Below, in pieces: positions 5,619 through 13,236 of a DNA stretch of 24,043 bases (its first letter is position 1; every line of letters starts with the position of its first letter). The notes under the pieces are model-generated. The model did not search any database, was not told where the DNA came from, and saw nothing but the letters and a program-made list of their open reading frames with translations. This DNA comes from an uncultured Collinsella sp. (GTDB lineage: Bacteria; Actinomycetota; Coriobacteriia; Coriobacteriales; Coriobacteriaceae). The position numbers were made by a program, and so were the translations under genes. The DNA is taken from positions 1 to 24,043 of the forward strand of contig UQJA01000017.1 in NCBI GenBank assembly GCA_900541285.1, read 5' to 3'.

Positions 5619-6892
5619 CGCTCGAGCCGCGGTGCAATACGAGCCGGCAACTTCGCCACAATGCGAACGCCGTCCTCGAGATATTCCTCATGCAGAAGGG
5701 TTCCCTGCTCATGCACCAGCGTGATGAGAGCGCCCTCACGATACGGGATATCAGCGGAGAGCAACACATCGGTGGCAGCTGCCTCGCGAGCAATCCGGTC
5801 GACGAGATCGTCGAGCCCCTCGCCCGTTTGGGCCGAGAATAGAACGGCCTCCGGATAGCGACGACGGAAACTCAATCGATCGACGCTATCGAGAAGATCG
5901 ATTTTATTGAACACCGTAAGCGTTAAACGCTCTCCGGCGCCGATCTCATCAAGCACGCGGTCGACAGCCTCCAGCTGCCGCTCATAATCCTCGTCAGACG
6001 CATCTACGACTTTGAGAATTAGATCGGCACCCAACACCTCGGAAAGCGTCGATTTAAAGGCATCGACCAGACCATGCGGCAGTTTTTGAATAAAGCCGAC
6101 GGTATCGGTAATCGTCATGCCGCGACCGCCGGGCAGGCGATACGAGCGCGTCGTCGGATCGAGCGTAGCAAACAGCTTGTCCTGCGAAAGTACCGTAGAG
6201 CCGGTCAGACGATTGAGCAACGTCGATTTACCGGCATTGGTATAACCGGCTAACGCGACGCGAAACGCCGGTGACTCAATGCGGCTCTTGGATTGAACAT
6301 CGCGGCGCTGTTCAACCTGCTTGAGCTCACGACGAAGCGCAGCGATCTTATTACGAATGAGGCGACGGTCGACCTCGAGCTGACTTTCGCCCTGACCAAA
6401 ACGTGAGCCGATGCCGCCGCGCGTCTGCTCCTTGGCGAGATGGCTCCACATGCCACGCAGGCGAGGCAACAAATATTGAAGCTGTGCCAGCTGTACCTGC
6501 AGGCGTCCCTCACGCGTCTGAGCATGCAGGCCAAAGATATCCAGGATCAGTGCTGTACGATCGATAATCTTTACCGGCTCGCCCACGGCTTTCTCCAAAT
6601 AGGATTGCTGCGAGGGGGACAGGTCGTCGTCAAAAATAACGACATCGGCGTCCATGCGATGCACCAGGCCGCACAGCTCTTCAACCTTACCGGAACCGAT
6701 AAACGATTTAGGATACGGCTTTACCAAACGCTGCGACAAACGTGCCACGCACTGGGCACCAGCTGTGTGGGCAAGACGCTCCAGCTCATCAAGCGAGCGA
6801 TCGTGTGGCCATGCATTGTCGCGCCACTCAACACCAACTAAAATGGCACGCTCGGGCTCGGGTGCCGTGGGAACAAGGGGGAAACGGGCCAT
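5603..6892 (-). CDS. hflX: Ribosome-splitting GTPase HflX
   Basis: A 429-residue GTPase that binds the 50S subunit and splits stalled ribosomes under stress. The N-terminal HflX domain covers about 15-110. A glycine-rich stretch, RGGIGSRFGQGESQLEVDRR, and a coiled-coil linker follow (about 158-200). The GTPase domain starts near 210: G1 GYTNAGKS (216-223), G3 DTVG (263-266), G4 NKID (329-332), G5 region SAQTGEG. The start ATG overlaps the miaA stop by one base (TAATG), so it is translated by coupling and no clear separate SD is visible. It is the last gene of rny-GHKL-spoVS-miaB-miaA-hflX. The stop lies inside the convergent DUF1624 gene. Confidence 0.96.
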   Translation of the reverse strand: MARFPLVPTAPEPERAILVGVEWRDNAWPHDRSLDELERLAHTAGAQCVARLSQRLVKPYPKSFIGSGKVEELCGLVHRMDADVVIFDDDLSPSQQSYLEKAVGEPVKIIDRTALILDIFGLHAQTREGRLQVQLAQLQYLLPRLRGMWSHLAKEQTRGGIGSRFGQGESQLEVDRRLIRNKIAALRRELKQVEQRRDVQSKSRIESPAFRVALAGYTNAGKSTLLNRLTGSTVLSQDKLFATLDPTTRSYRLPGGRGMTITDTVGFIQKLPHGLVDAFKSTLSEVLGADLILKVVDASDEDYERQLEAVDRVLDEIGAGERLTLTVFNKIDLLDSVDRLSFRRRYPEAVLFSAQTGEGLDDLVDRIAREAAATDVLLSADIPYREGALITLVHEQGTLLHEEYLEDGVRIVAKLPARIAPRLERYRTE

Positions 6893-7830
6893 TAGGCAGC
6901 CTCAATACGATGCAGGATATCCTCAACGACCTCATCGATCGTACATTCATCCATATCAAACCACACGATACGGTCATCGCGCTTAAACCACGAAAGCTGA
7001 CGCTTGGCATAACGACGCGAACGCATCTTAATGAGTTCGCGGGCCTCATCCATGCTCATCATGCCATTGAAAGCATCGATGATCTCTTTATAACCAATTG
7101 CCTGCATCGACGTCAGGGCATCTCCCAGCCCCTGGTCCATAAGACCACGGACCTCATCGACAAGACCCTGCTCAAACATCAAATCGACGCGCAGATTAAT
7201 GCGCTCGTAGAGCACCTCGCGATTACGCGTCAAACCAAACCATAGGGCATGATAATGCTCGCGCGGAACACTAAACTGACTTTTTTGCTGTGCATAGGAG
7301 ATACCATCATCATTCATCTCGAGCGCACGAATCACACGGCGCACGTTATGGGGATGAATAACAGCAGCCGATTCTGGATCGCGCTCGGCAAGCAAGGCAT
7401 GCAGTTCTTCCTCGCCAATACGCTCGGCAAGCTCCTGATAGCCCGCACGACGATCGTCCTCAAGTTCACCCGAGGGAAAGTCCATCTCATCGAGGGCGGC
7501 CTTGAGATACAGCCCCGTACCTCCGCAAAAAACCGGCAGGCAACCCGAACCAAGGAGACGTTCAACATGCGCGCGAGCGACGGCCTGATAAAGCGCAGCA
7601 GAATATGCCACACCCGGCTCTACAATGTCGACGAGACGCAGCGGCGCCGTGCACTCATCGGGCGCCATCTTTGCGGTACCGATGTCCATGCCGCGATAGA
7701 TTTGCATCGCATCGCACGACAGCACTTCGGACGAAAGACGAGCTGCCAAACGGTCGGCAACATCACTCTTACCAACCGCCGTCGGACCGACGATCGCAAC
7801 GGCGGAAAGACCTGACCCGGGAGAAACCAT
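6892..7830 (-). CDS. miaA: tRNA dimethylallyltransferase MiaA
   Basis: A 312-residue enzyme that adds a dimethylallyl group from DMAPP to N6 of A37 in tRNAs reading UNN codons. It supplies the substrate for MiaB, encoded just upstream. The N-terminal P-loop is GPTAVGKS (15-22), followed by the family stretches LSCDAMQIYRGMDIGTAK and FCGGTGLYLKAALD. The C-terminal tRNA-binding part has SMQAIGYKEII and RRYAKRQLSWFKRD. Length is normal. The ATG overlaps the miaB stop by one base (TAATG), as it does at the next junction. The miaA-hflX linkage is common in bacteria. Confidence 0.97.
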   Translation of the reverse strand: MVSPGSGLSAVAIVGPTAVGKSDVADRLAARLSSEVLSCDAMQIYRGMDIGTAKMAPDECTAPLRLVDIVEPGVAYSAALYQAVARAHVERLLGSGCLPVFCGGTGLYLKAALDEMDFPSGELEDDRRAGYQELAERIGEEELHALLAERDPESAAVIHPHNVRRVIRALEMNDDGISYAQQKSQFSVPREHYHALWFGLTRNREVLYERINLRVDLMFEQGLVDEVRGLMDQGLGDALTSMQAIGYKEIIDAFNGMMSMDEARELIKMRSRRYAKRQLSWFKRDDRIVWFDMDECTIDEVVEDILHRIEAA

Positions 7831-9206
7831 TAGCGCGGCTCGCCCACAACGGAGCCGGACAAATACCAGGTCTTGGCAACGTCAACGTCAACATCAACGA
7901 TCTTGCCAACAAGCTGATCGATGCTGTAACCCTCGGGGATAGGCGCATGCACGGTCTGATTCTTGGGACTCTTGCCCAGCAGGACCGCGTCGTTCTTTTT
8001 ACTCGTTCCCTCAATGAGCGCCGGAACCACAGTATGAAGCTCACCCTGGTTATACTCGTGTGCCGTGGTCTCGATAACCTTAACCAGACGGTTGAAACGC
8101 TCGAGAATAACCTCATGCGGCGTAGGATCGTCAATCTCGGCGGCCGGGGTACCGGCGCGCTTGGAATAGATGAAGGTATAGGCCTGAGCATAGCGGACCG
8201 TCTCGGCAAGTGAGAGCGTCTGCTCAAAGTCTTCTTCAGTCTCGCCCGGGAAGCCAACGATAATGTCGGTCGAGAGCGCGATATCGGGCATGCGGTTGCG
8301 AATGCGATCGACAAGGCCCAGATAGTCCTCGCGTGTATAACGGCGATTCATCTCTTTGAGGATCCGCGTCGAACCGGACTGGACGGCCAAGTGCAGCTGC
8401 GGCATAACGGCAGGCGTCTCGGCCATGGCGTCGATGGTCTCGGGCAGCAGGTCCTTGGGATGCGAAGACGTAAAGAAGATGCGCTCCACGCCCGTATCGC
8501 CCACGGCACGCAGCAGATCGGCAAAACGCGGCTTGCCAAACAGATCGCGACCATATGAGTTAACGTTTTGGCCCAACAGCGTAATCTCACGCACGCCCTG
8601 GCGTACCAAACCGGTCACCTCGTCGACAATCTCCTCGAAGGGGCGGCTCTTTTCGCGACCACGCACGTACGGCACGATGCAATAGGTGCAGAAATTATTG
8701 CAGCCTGTCATGATGGGCACCCAGGCGTGATACTGAGTCTCGCGATGCCACGGCATGCTCATGGCATCCGTATCCTCATGCTCATTGGTGCGGATATGAC
8801 GCTTACCATCAAGGAACGCCTCGGCAATGAGCTCGGCCACATGCGCGATGGAATGTGTACCGAAGATGACGTTGACGTTATCGACGTTGGTGAGCAGGCC
8901 CTCGCCATCGCGCTGCGCGATGCAACCGCCAACGGCAACCACGCGCTTGCCCGAAGGCGAAGGCGGCAGGCTTTTACAGGAATTGCACTGACCATACAGG
9001 CGAGTATCGGCGGCCTCGCGCACGCAGCACGTCATGAAGACAACGATATCGGCATGCGCAGGATCGAGCGCCATGAGGCAGCCATATGAATCAAGCAGAC
9101 CGCTCACACGCTCGGAGTCGTGCTGATTCATCTGGCAGCCAAAGGTGCGGATAAAGTAGGTTTTACCGGCAAGAATATCGCGTACGGAACGCTGGTCCAT
9201 GTGCAT
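7830..9206 (-). CDS. miaB: tRNA-2-methylthio-N6-dimethylallyladenosine synthase MiaB
   Basis: Radical SAM methylthiotransferase that converts i6A37 to ms2i6A37 in tRNA, after MiaA. The 458 residues contain the N-terminal MTTase domain with cluster cysteines Cys24 (FGCQMNQ), Cys60 and Cys95. The radical SAM motif C-x3-C-x2-C is at Cys169, Cys173 and Cys176 (GCNNFCTYC, followed by VPYVRGREKSR). A C-terminal TRAM domain binds RNA. The first ATG (9206) has AGGA only three bases away. The third codon, also ATG (9200), has better spacing, so the true protein may be two residues shorter. It is separated from spoVS by 39 nt. Confidence 0.97.
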   Translation of the reverse strand: MHMDQRSVRDILAGKTYFIRTFGCQMNQHDSERVSGLLDSYGCLMALDPAHADIVVFMTCCVREAADTRLYGQCNSCKSLPPSPSGKRVVAVGGCIAQRDGEGLLTNVDNVNVIFGTHSIAHVAELIAEAFLDGKRHIRTNEHEDTDAMSMPWHRETQYHAWVPIMTGCNNFCTYCIVPYVRGREKSRPFEEIVDEVTGLVRQGVREITLLGQNVNSYGRDLFGKPRFADLLRAVGDTGVERIFFTSSHPKDLLPETIDAMAETPAVMPQLHLAVQSGSTRILKEMNRRYTREDYLGLVDRIRNRMPDIALSTDIIVGFPGETEEDFEQTLSLAETVRYAQAYTFIYSKRAGTPAAEIDDPTPHEVILERFNRLVKVIETTAHEYNQGELHTVVPALIEGTSKKNDAVLLGKSPKNQTVHAPIPEGYSIDQLVGKIVDVDVDVAKTWYLSGSVVGEPR

Positions 9207-9245
9207 AAGTCCTAACGATAGGGAGCGAAAAAAGGCAAGCAGAAG

Positions 9246-9563
9246 CTATGCCACAGGCTTAACATCATCCATGACGACGTTATCCATAGCAGCTCGATTG
9301 ATCTGGTGAACGTAGATAGAAAGGCGGATGGCCGTGCGCGACTCCCCGTTAATGAGGATGTCGGAGAACACGGGCGCGCAGGAAATATCAAAACCAGTTG
9401 GAATCAAAAAACCGCGCGCGATAGCAACGGCCTTAATGGCCTGGTTGACGGCACCGGCGCCGACACACTGGATGTTGACGGGTACACCATCCTTGACCAT
9501 ACCGGCGATGGCGCCGGCAACGGACGCGGGCGATGATTTGCTTGATACCTTCAGGCAATCCAT
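9246..9563 (-). CDS. spoVS: Stage V sporulation protein S homologue (SpoVS, Alba-like fold)
   Basis: A 105-residue protein. The first about 85 residues form the SpoVS core: MDCLKVSSKSSPASVAGAIA, then IQCVGAGAVNQAIKAVAIA, RGFLIPTGFDISC and TAIRLSIYV. A polar extension of about 20 residues follows. Bacillus SpoVS affects sporulation and septation, and its Alba-like fold points to nucleic-acid binding. The reading frame is open back to 9638, but the ATG at 9563 starts exactly at the conserved N-terminus and has AGGAG eight bases before it. It lies downstream of rny and the GHKL ATPase gene and upstream of miaB. SpoVS also occurs in non-sporulating lineages, so a nucleoid or RNA role is more likely here than spore formation. 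Confidence 0.93.
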   Translation of the reverse strand: MDCLKVSSKSSPASVAGAIAGMVKDGVPVNIQCVGAGAVNQAIKAVAIARGFLIPTGFDISCAPVFSDILINGESRTAIRLSIYVHQINRAAMDNVVMDDVKPVA

Positions 9564-9614
9564 GAAGAAACTCCTGCATTTAAAAGTACGTTTTAACTGC
9601 AATAACTGTATCGT

Positions 9615-9630
9615 ACCGAGTGGACTCGGT
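9615..9630 (-). other. Small hairpin between the GHKL ATPase gene and spoVS
   Basis: ACCGAG (9615-9620), a 4-nt loop, then CTCGGT (9625-9630), a perfect 6-bp stem 8 nt after the GHKL stop. On the minus strand it is followed by ACGATACAG, with no T-run, so it is not a typical terminator. It may be an RNA processing or stabilising stem. Confidence 0.4.
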
Positions 9631-9637
9631 AAAGGCA

Positions 9638-10723
9638 CTATTCCTCTTTGGCAAGATCAAAGGTCACGGTGATTCGATCACGCGAAACACGAATCTTTGG
9701 GTCACCGCAAAGGTTGAGATAGTACCGGGCGGCAAGGTCATTAAAGTCGCGTTCCACAGCGCGCGAAAACTGTGCCATGTCATCCTTGGCAATACGTAGC
9801 CCGCGACGATCCTTCGCGAGATCGACAGGAGCCGGCGCATGCGAGGACGAATCACGCTCGCGCAGCAGACGCGCGGTCACACCGCGAACGGGCTTAATCT
9901 GCCCTGCCAAAATGCGATGGGCCGTGCGCTCGGACATCTCAAGACCCAAACCCGAACAAATACGGATAAAGTCCTCGGCATCAGAAGCAAGGCCTAAACG
10001 ATCGACAACCGGAAGCTCACTCTCGTCATCAATGAACAGGAGACGAGACGTATCGAGCCGACTTGACGCTTGAGCATAAAGGGTCGCGGCAATCTCAGAC
10101 GGAGAACCAAGATAGACATCGCAACCACGCAACTCCTCGAGCGCAAACTCACAAGCAGCGCGAATAATATTATGTGGGCCGCGAGCGCAGACATAACGTC
10201 CGTCCTCATCCTTGACGGCCTGGGGCCAGCTGGACTGATCGGCACGCTCACTGAGGCGGTCGGCCGCAACGCTCACCTTGAAGGCTGAACCAAGGTCGAC
10301 GCCGGACGTGACCACACGGGCCTCGTCGGTGTTCTGCTTGATCGAAAACAATGCCATGCCACGACCGTGAACGCCCCAACGGTCCATCTTCATGCTCTCG
10401 AGCTTGGAGGTAACGCGGGCATCAAAGATTCGCTCTTGCATATCCTGCGGAACGCCAGAACCGTTATCCAGAAAGACAAGCGTGCGGACGCCATCTTCCT
10501 TGGTCGTGGCGAGATAGACCTTGTCGGCGCCGGCATCGCGAGCATTACGGAGCATTTCGATGACGATGTCCTCGACATGCTGAATGTCGTGCTTAGCCTG
10601 GCGCCGCTCGGCCTCCGAAACGCGGAGGCGGACATACCCCTCGCCAAGGTTCTCCTCGACGCGAAGGTTGCCCTCCCCCGACATCGACGCGATAAATGAG
10701 ATGAGCTCGTTCGCGTCGCTCAT
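9638..10723 (-). CDS. GHKL-type ATPase of unknown function
   Basis: A 361-residue protein with a Bergerat-fold (GHKL) ATP-binding domain in the N-terminal half. The N-box is EMLRNARDAGA, with the likely catalytic Glu56 and Mg-binding Asn60. The G1 box is DNGSGVP (86-92) and the G2 box is GVHGRGM (117-123). The boxes resemble MutL/Hsp90 more than histidine kinases, and no phospho-acceptor histidine or membrane segment is seen. The C-terminal half (about 150-361) is not recognisable to me and ends in a beta-rich stretch (KIRVSRDRITVTFDL). The ATG lies one base after the rny stop (TAA-C-ATG) with no own SD, so its translation is tied to rny. In Bacillus the equivalent place holds ymdB. A link to RNA decay or SpoVS is inferred from position only. 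Confidence 0.85.
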   Translation of the reverse strand: MSDANELISFIASMSGEGNLRVEENLGEGYVRLRVSEAERRQAKHDIQHVEDIVIEMLRNARDAGADKVYLATTKEDGVRTLVFLDNGSGVPQDMQERIFDARVTSKLESMKMDRWGVHGRGMALFSIKQNTDEARVVTSGVDLGSAFKVSVAADRLSERADQSSWPQAVKDEDGRYVCARGPHNIIRAACEFALEELRGCDVYLGSPSEIAATLYAQASSRLDTSRLLFIDDESELPVVDRLGLASDAEDFIRICSGLGLEMSERTAHRILAGQIKPVRGVTARLLRERDSSSHAPAPVDLAKDRRGLRIAKDDMAQFSRAVERDFNDLAARYYLNLCGDPKIRVSRDRITVTFDLAKEE

Positions 10724-10724
10724 G

Positions 10725-12275
10725 TTATTTAGCGATATCGACAGCGCGGCTCTCGCGAATCACGACGACGCGCACCTGACCGGGATACTCCATCTCTTCC
10801 TCGATCTGATGGGCGATATCGTGAGCCAGAACCGTGGACTGGGCATCGGAAATCTTGTCCGGCTGGACCATGACGTGGACCTCACGACCGGCCTGCATGG
10901 CATAGGTACGTTCGACGCCGTCATGAGAGTTGGCGATCTCCTCGAGCTTCTCAAGACGCTTAATGTAGTTCTCGGCAGACTCGCGACGGGCACCGGGGCG
11001 AGAGGCAGAGACAGCATCGGCGGCCTGCACCAGGACATCGAGCACCGTGTTGGGGTCGACATCGGCATGGTGAGCCTCAATAGCGTGGACGATAACGGGC
11101 TTCTCGCCATAACGGCGGGCAAGCTCGGCGCCGATGACGGCATGCGGGCCCTCGACGTCGTGGTCGATTGCCTTGCCCAGGTCATGAAGCAGGCCGGCGC
11201 GCTTGGCGGTCACAACGTCCAGGCCAAGCTCGGAAGCCATCACGCCGCACAGATCAGAGACCTCGAGGGAATGCTGAAGCACGTTCTGACCAAACGAGGT
11301 ACGGTAGCGCAGGGCACCAAGGGTCTTGACGATCTCGGGGTGCAGATCGTGGATGCCGGTATCGAAGGCAGCCTGCTCGCCAGCCTCGCGCACGCGCTGC
11401 TGAACCAGGTCGGCGGCCTTGTGATACATCTCCTCGATACGGGCAGGGTGAATGCGGCCGTCGGCGATGAGATTCTCGAGGGCGACACGGGCGGTCTCAC
11501 GACGGACCGGGTCGAAGCTCGAAAGAACGACGGTCTCGGGCGTGTCGTCGATCACGAGGTTGACGCCGGAAACCTGCTCGAAGGTCCGGATGTTGCGACC
11601 CTCGCGACCGATGATACGGCCCTTGAGGTCATCAGAGGGAATGTGCACGGAGGTAACGGTGACCTCGGCAGTGTGGTCGGCAGCGCAGCGCTGAATCGCC
11701 AGAGACAGAATCTCCTGGGCGGTCTTGTGGCACTCGGCGCGAACCTGCTGCTCGGACTCGCGAATGATCGTGGCGGCCTCGTGGGTGACCTCGCCGCGAA
11801 CCTTATCGAGGAGCTCCTTGTGGGCGTCCTCGCGGGTAAGGTCGGCGATACGCTCGAGCTCGGAGGTCTGCTTTGCGCAGAGCTCCTCGAGCTCACGGGA
11901 GCGCTTCTCGACCTGACCGGCCTGGCTGGACAGCTGATGCTCGCGCTTGTCGAGAGCGTCGTTGCGGCGATCGAGGGATTCCTCGCGCTGCATCACGCGG
12001 TTCTCGAGCGTACGAATCTCGTTCTTACGCTGCTTGTCCTCGGCCTCGGCGGCCTGCTTGTTCTTGATGATCTCCTCTTTAGCCTCGAGCAGAGCCTCTT
12101 TTTTGAGAGTCTCGGCCTGACGCTTAGCATCACCGATCAGGGACTCAGCCTGTGCGTGTGCCGACTGGATTTTTTCGTCGGCCTCGTGAAGACTACCCTG
12201 CTTGGCGGTGCGCATGTAGGCAATGGCGGCGATGGCACCCAAAACGATGCCAACGAGCGCTGCGATGATAGGCAT
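10725..12275 (-). CDS. rny: Ribonuclease Y
   Basis: Membrane-anchored endoribonuclease that starts decay of many mRNAs. The 516 residues include an N-terminal membrane helix (about 2-20), a long charged coiled coil (about 25-190), a KH RNA-binding domain (about 205-270, including GRIIGREGRNIRTFE) and an HD phosphohydrolase domain (about 330-430, with HDLGKAID as the HD pair). An in-frame GTG exists at 12281, but it overlaps the Shine-Dalgarno AAGGAG. The ATG at 12275 is therefore the better start. The leader carries a good promoter and a terminator-like hairpin. The gene heads the unit rny-GHKL-spoVS-miaB-miaA-hflX. Confidence 0.97.
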   Translation of the reverse strand: MPIIAALVGIVLGAIAAIAYMRTAKQGSLHEADEKIQSAHAQAESLIGDAKRQAETLKKEALLEAKEEIIKNKQAAEAEDKQRKNEIRTLENRVMQREESLDRRNDALDKREHQLSSQAGQVEKRSRELEELCAKQTSELERIADLTREDAHKELLDKVRGEVTHEAATIIRESEQQVRAECHKTAQEILSLAIQRCAADHTAEVTVTSVHIPSDDLKGRIIGREGRNIRTFEQVSGVNLVIDDTPETVVLSSFDPVRRETARVALENLIADGRIHPARIEEMYHKAADLVQQRVREAGEQAAFDTGIHDLHPEIVKTLGALRYRTSFGQNVLQHSLEVSDLCGVMASELGLDVVTAKRAGLLHDLGKAIDHDVEGPHAVIGAELARRYGEKPVIVHAIEAHHADVDPNTVLDVLVQAADAVSASRPGARRESAENYIKRLEKLEEIANSHDGVERTYAMQAGREVHVMVQPDKISDAQSTVLAHDIAHQIEEEMEYPGQVRVVVIRESRAVDIAK

Positions 12276-12300
12276 GCTCACTCCTTTTTATGGATTCGTT

Positions 12301-12336
12301 ACACAACAAAGCGAACCGTCCTTACGAACGGCTCGC
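12301..12336 (-). terminator. Terminator-like hairpin inside the rny leader
   Basis: On the minus strand: GCGAGCCGT (12336-12328), an 8-nt loop, ACGGTTCGC (12319-12311), one internal mismatch, then TTTGTTGTGT (12310-12301). It lies downstream of the rny promoter (12442-12470) and 25 nt before the rny start, so it could act as an attenuator. Confidence 0.6.
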
Positions 12337-12397
12337 GACATTTGAGTAATATGGGCGCAGCTTATGCGGGTCGGATACAGATAAACATATAAACAAA

Positions 12398-12412
12398 CTC
12401 ATCACAGATGAG
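12398..12412 (-). other. Small hairpin with T-rich tail in the rny leader
   Basis: CTCATC-TGT-GATGAG, a perfect 6-bp stem, followed on the minus strand by TTTGTTTATATGTTT. It is too weak to call a terminator alone. It sits between the promoter and the stronger hairpin and could be part of a folded leader. Confidence 0.35.
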
Positions 12413-12441
12413 CACATATCACAAAGCAAATGACAGTGTTT

Positions 12442-12470
12442 ATCGTACGTTGAACCACAACAACTGTCAA
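12442..12470 (-). promoter_or_regulatory. Promoter of the rny operon
   Basis: On the minus strand: TTGACA (12470-12465), a 17-bp spacer, then TACGAT (12447-12442). The -35 is perfect, the -10 matches four of six, and the spacing is ideal. Transcription would start near 12435, giving a leader of about 160 nt before rny. Confidence 0.7.
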
Positions 12471-12518
12471 ATAAATGGCCCCAGCACGGCGGCTAAAACG
12501 CGGTGAACGGCAGGGCCA
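12468..12518 (-). terminator. Probable terminator of recA-recX
   Basis: Fourteen nt after the recX stop, the minus strand reads TGGCCC (12518-12513) and then its complement GGGCCA (12481-12476), followed by TTTATTT. The intervening 31 nt pair only in part, so efficiency is uncertain. The position, right before the rny promoter, fits. Confidence 0.5.
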
Positions 12519-12532
12519 CAAAACGCATACGC

Positions 12533-13225
12533 CTAAACCGCACATTCCTCGCGTTCGGCATTAAGACGTGCCTTAACGGCATCGGCAGCGATGTGATACG
12601 AGAAGCCCTTGCCCATCAAAAACCGAACCAGTTTTTCGAATCCGCGCGTCTCTGGAACACGCCGCTTGGCGAGCAGGGCTGACGCACGCGCCAAATCGTC
12701 TTCGACGGCAAAATAATCCTCGGGATAACCGGGAATGTCATCGAGTACGACATGACGGCGCTTAAGCTCGGTCTCAATCTTGCGCTGTCCCCAGCCGCGT
12801 CGTTTGCGTTCCTCGATAAAGTACGAGCAAAAGCGGTTCTCATCTAAAAAGCGATACTCTGTGGCACGCTGGACGGCGAAATCAATTGCGGGCTGGCGAA
12901 AGCCGTAGCGTGCCAACTTGTCACAGACCTCACCCGTCGCATGGTCGCGTCGCGATAGCATCTCAGTCACCATGGTAAGTGCACATTTACGCTCGATGAG
13001 CTGCACCGCTTCACGAAAGTTATCCCAATCACAGGGAAGATCGGGGCGATTTTTGACATACAGGCGCGCGACCCGCACGGGAATCCAAATGGACCGCTCA
13101 AAACCGCCCTCAAGCTCACAATCGATATGTGCGCAAGGCTTTTTGGACGCATACCCGCTCGAGAACGAGGAGGCCGCCTTCTTATCGGGAAAGACGACCG
13201 TGGCCTCGGTCACCGTATACGACAT
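12533..13225 (-). CDS. recX: RecA regulatory protein RecX
   Basis: A 230-residue protein that binds RecA and limits its filaments and recombinase activity. It is directly downstream of recA with an 11-nt gap. The C-terminal two thirds show the RecX three-helix repeats: LSRRDHATGEVCDKLARYGF, then a block with DENRFCSYFIEERKRRGWGQRKIETELKRR split over 127-156, then FLMGKGFSYHIAADAV. The N-terminal about 80 residues are poorly conserved, as often in actinobacterial RecX. No strong SD precedes the ATG, so coupling to recA translation is likely. It should be induced with recA in the SOS response. A T-tailed hairpin follows. Confidence 0.93.
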   Translation of the reverse strand: MSYTVTEATVVFPDKKAASSFSSGYASKKPCAHIDCELEGGFERSIWIPVRVARLYVKNRPDLPCDWDNFREAVQLIERKCALTMVTEMLSRRDHATGEVCDKLARYGFRQPAIDFAVQRATEYRFLDENRFCSYFIEERKRRGWGQRKIETELKRRHVVLDDIPGYPEDYFAVEDDLARASALLAKRRVPETRGFEKLVRFLMGKGFSYHIAADAVKARLNAEREECAV

Positions 13226-13236
13226 GAGCGTAACCG

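Noticed and set aside
12324..12337. Possible LexA box (ACGAACGG...) in the rny leader
   Set aside because: Only one half-site is present. The sequence is better explained as one arm of the hairpin.
10584..12392. A 602-codon plus-strand open frame opposite rny
   Set aside because: Shadow of the rny codon pattern. The leucine/glycine-rich translation shows no family marks and the start has no ribosome-binding site.
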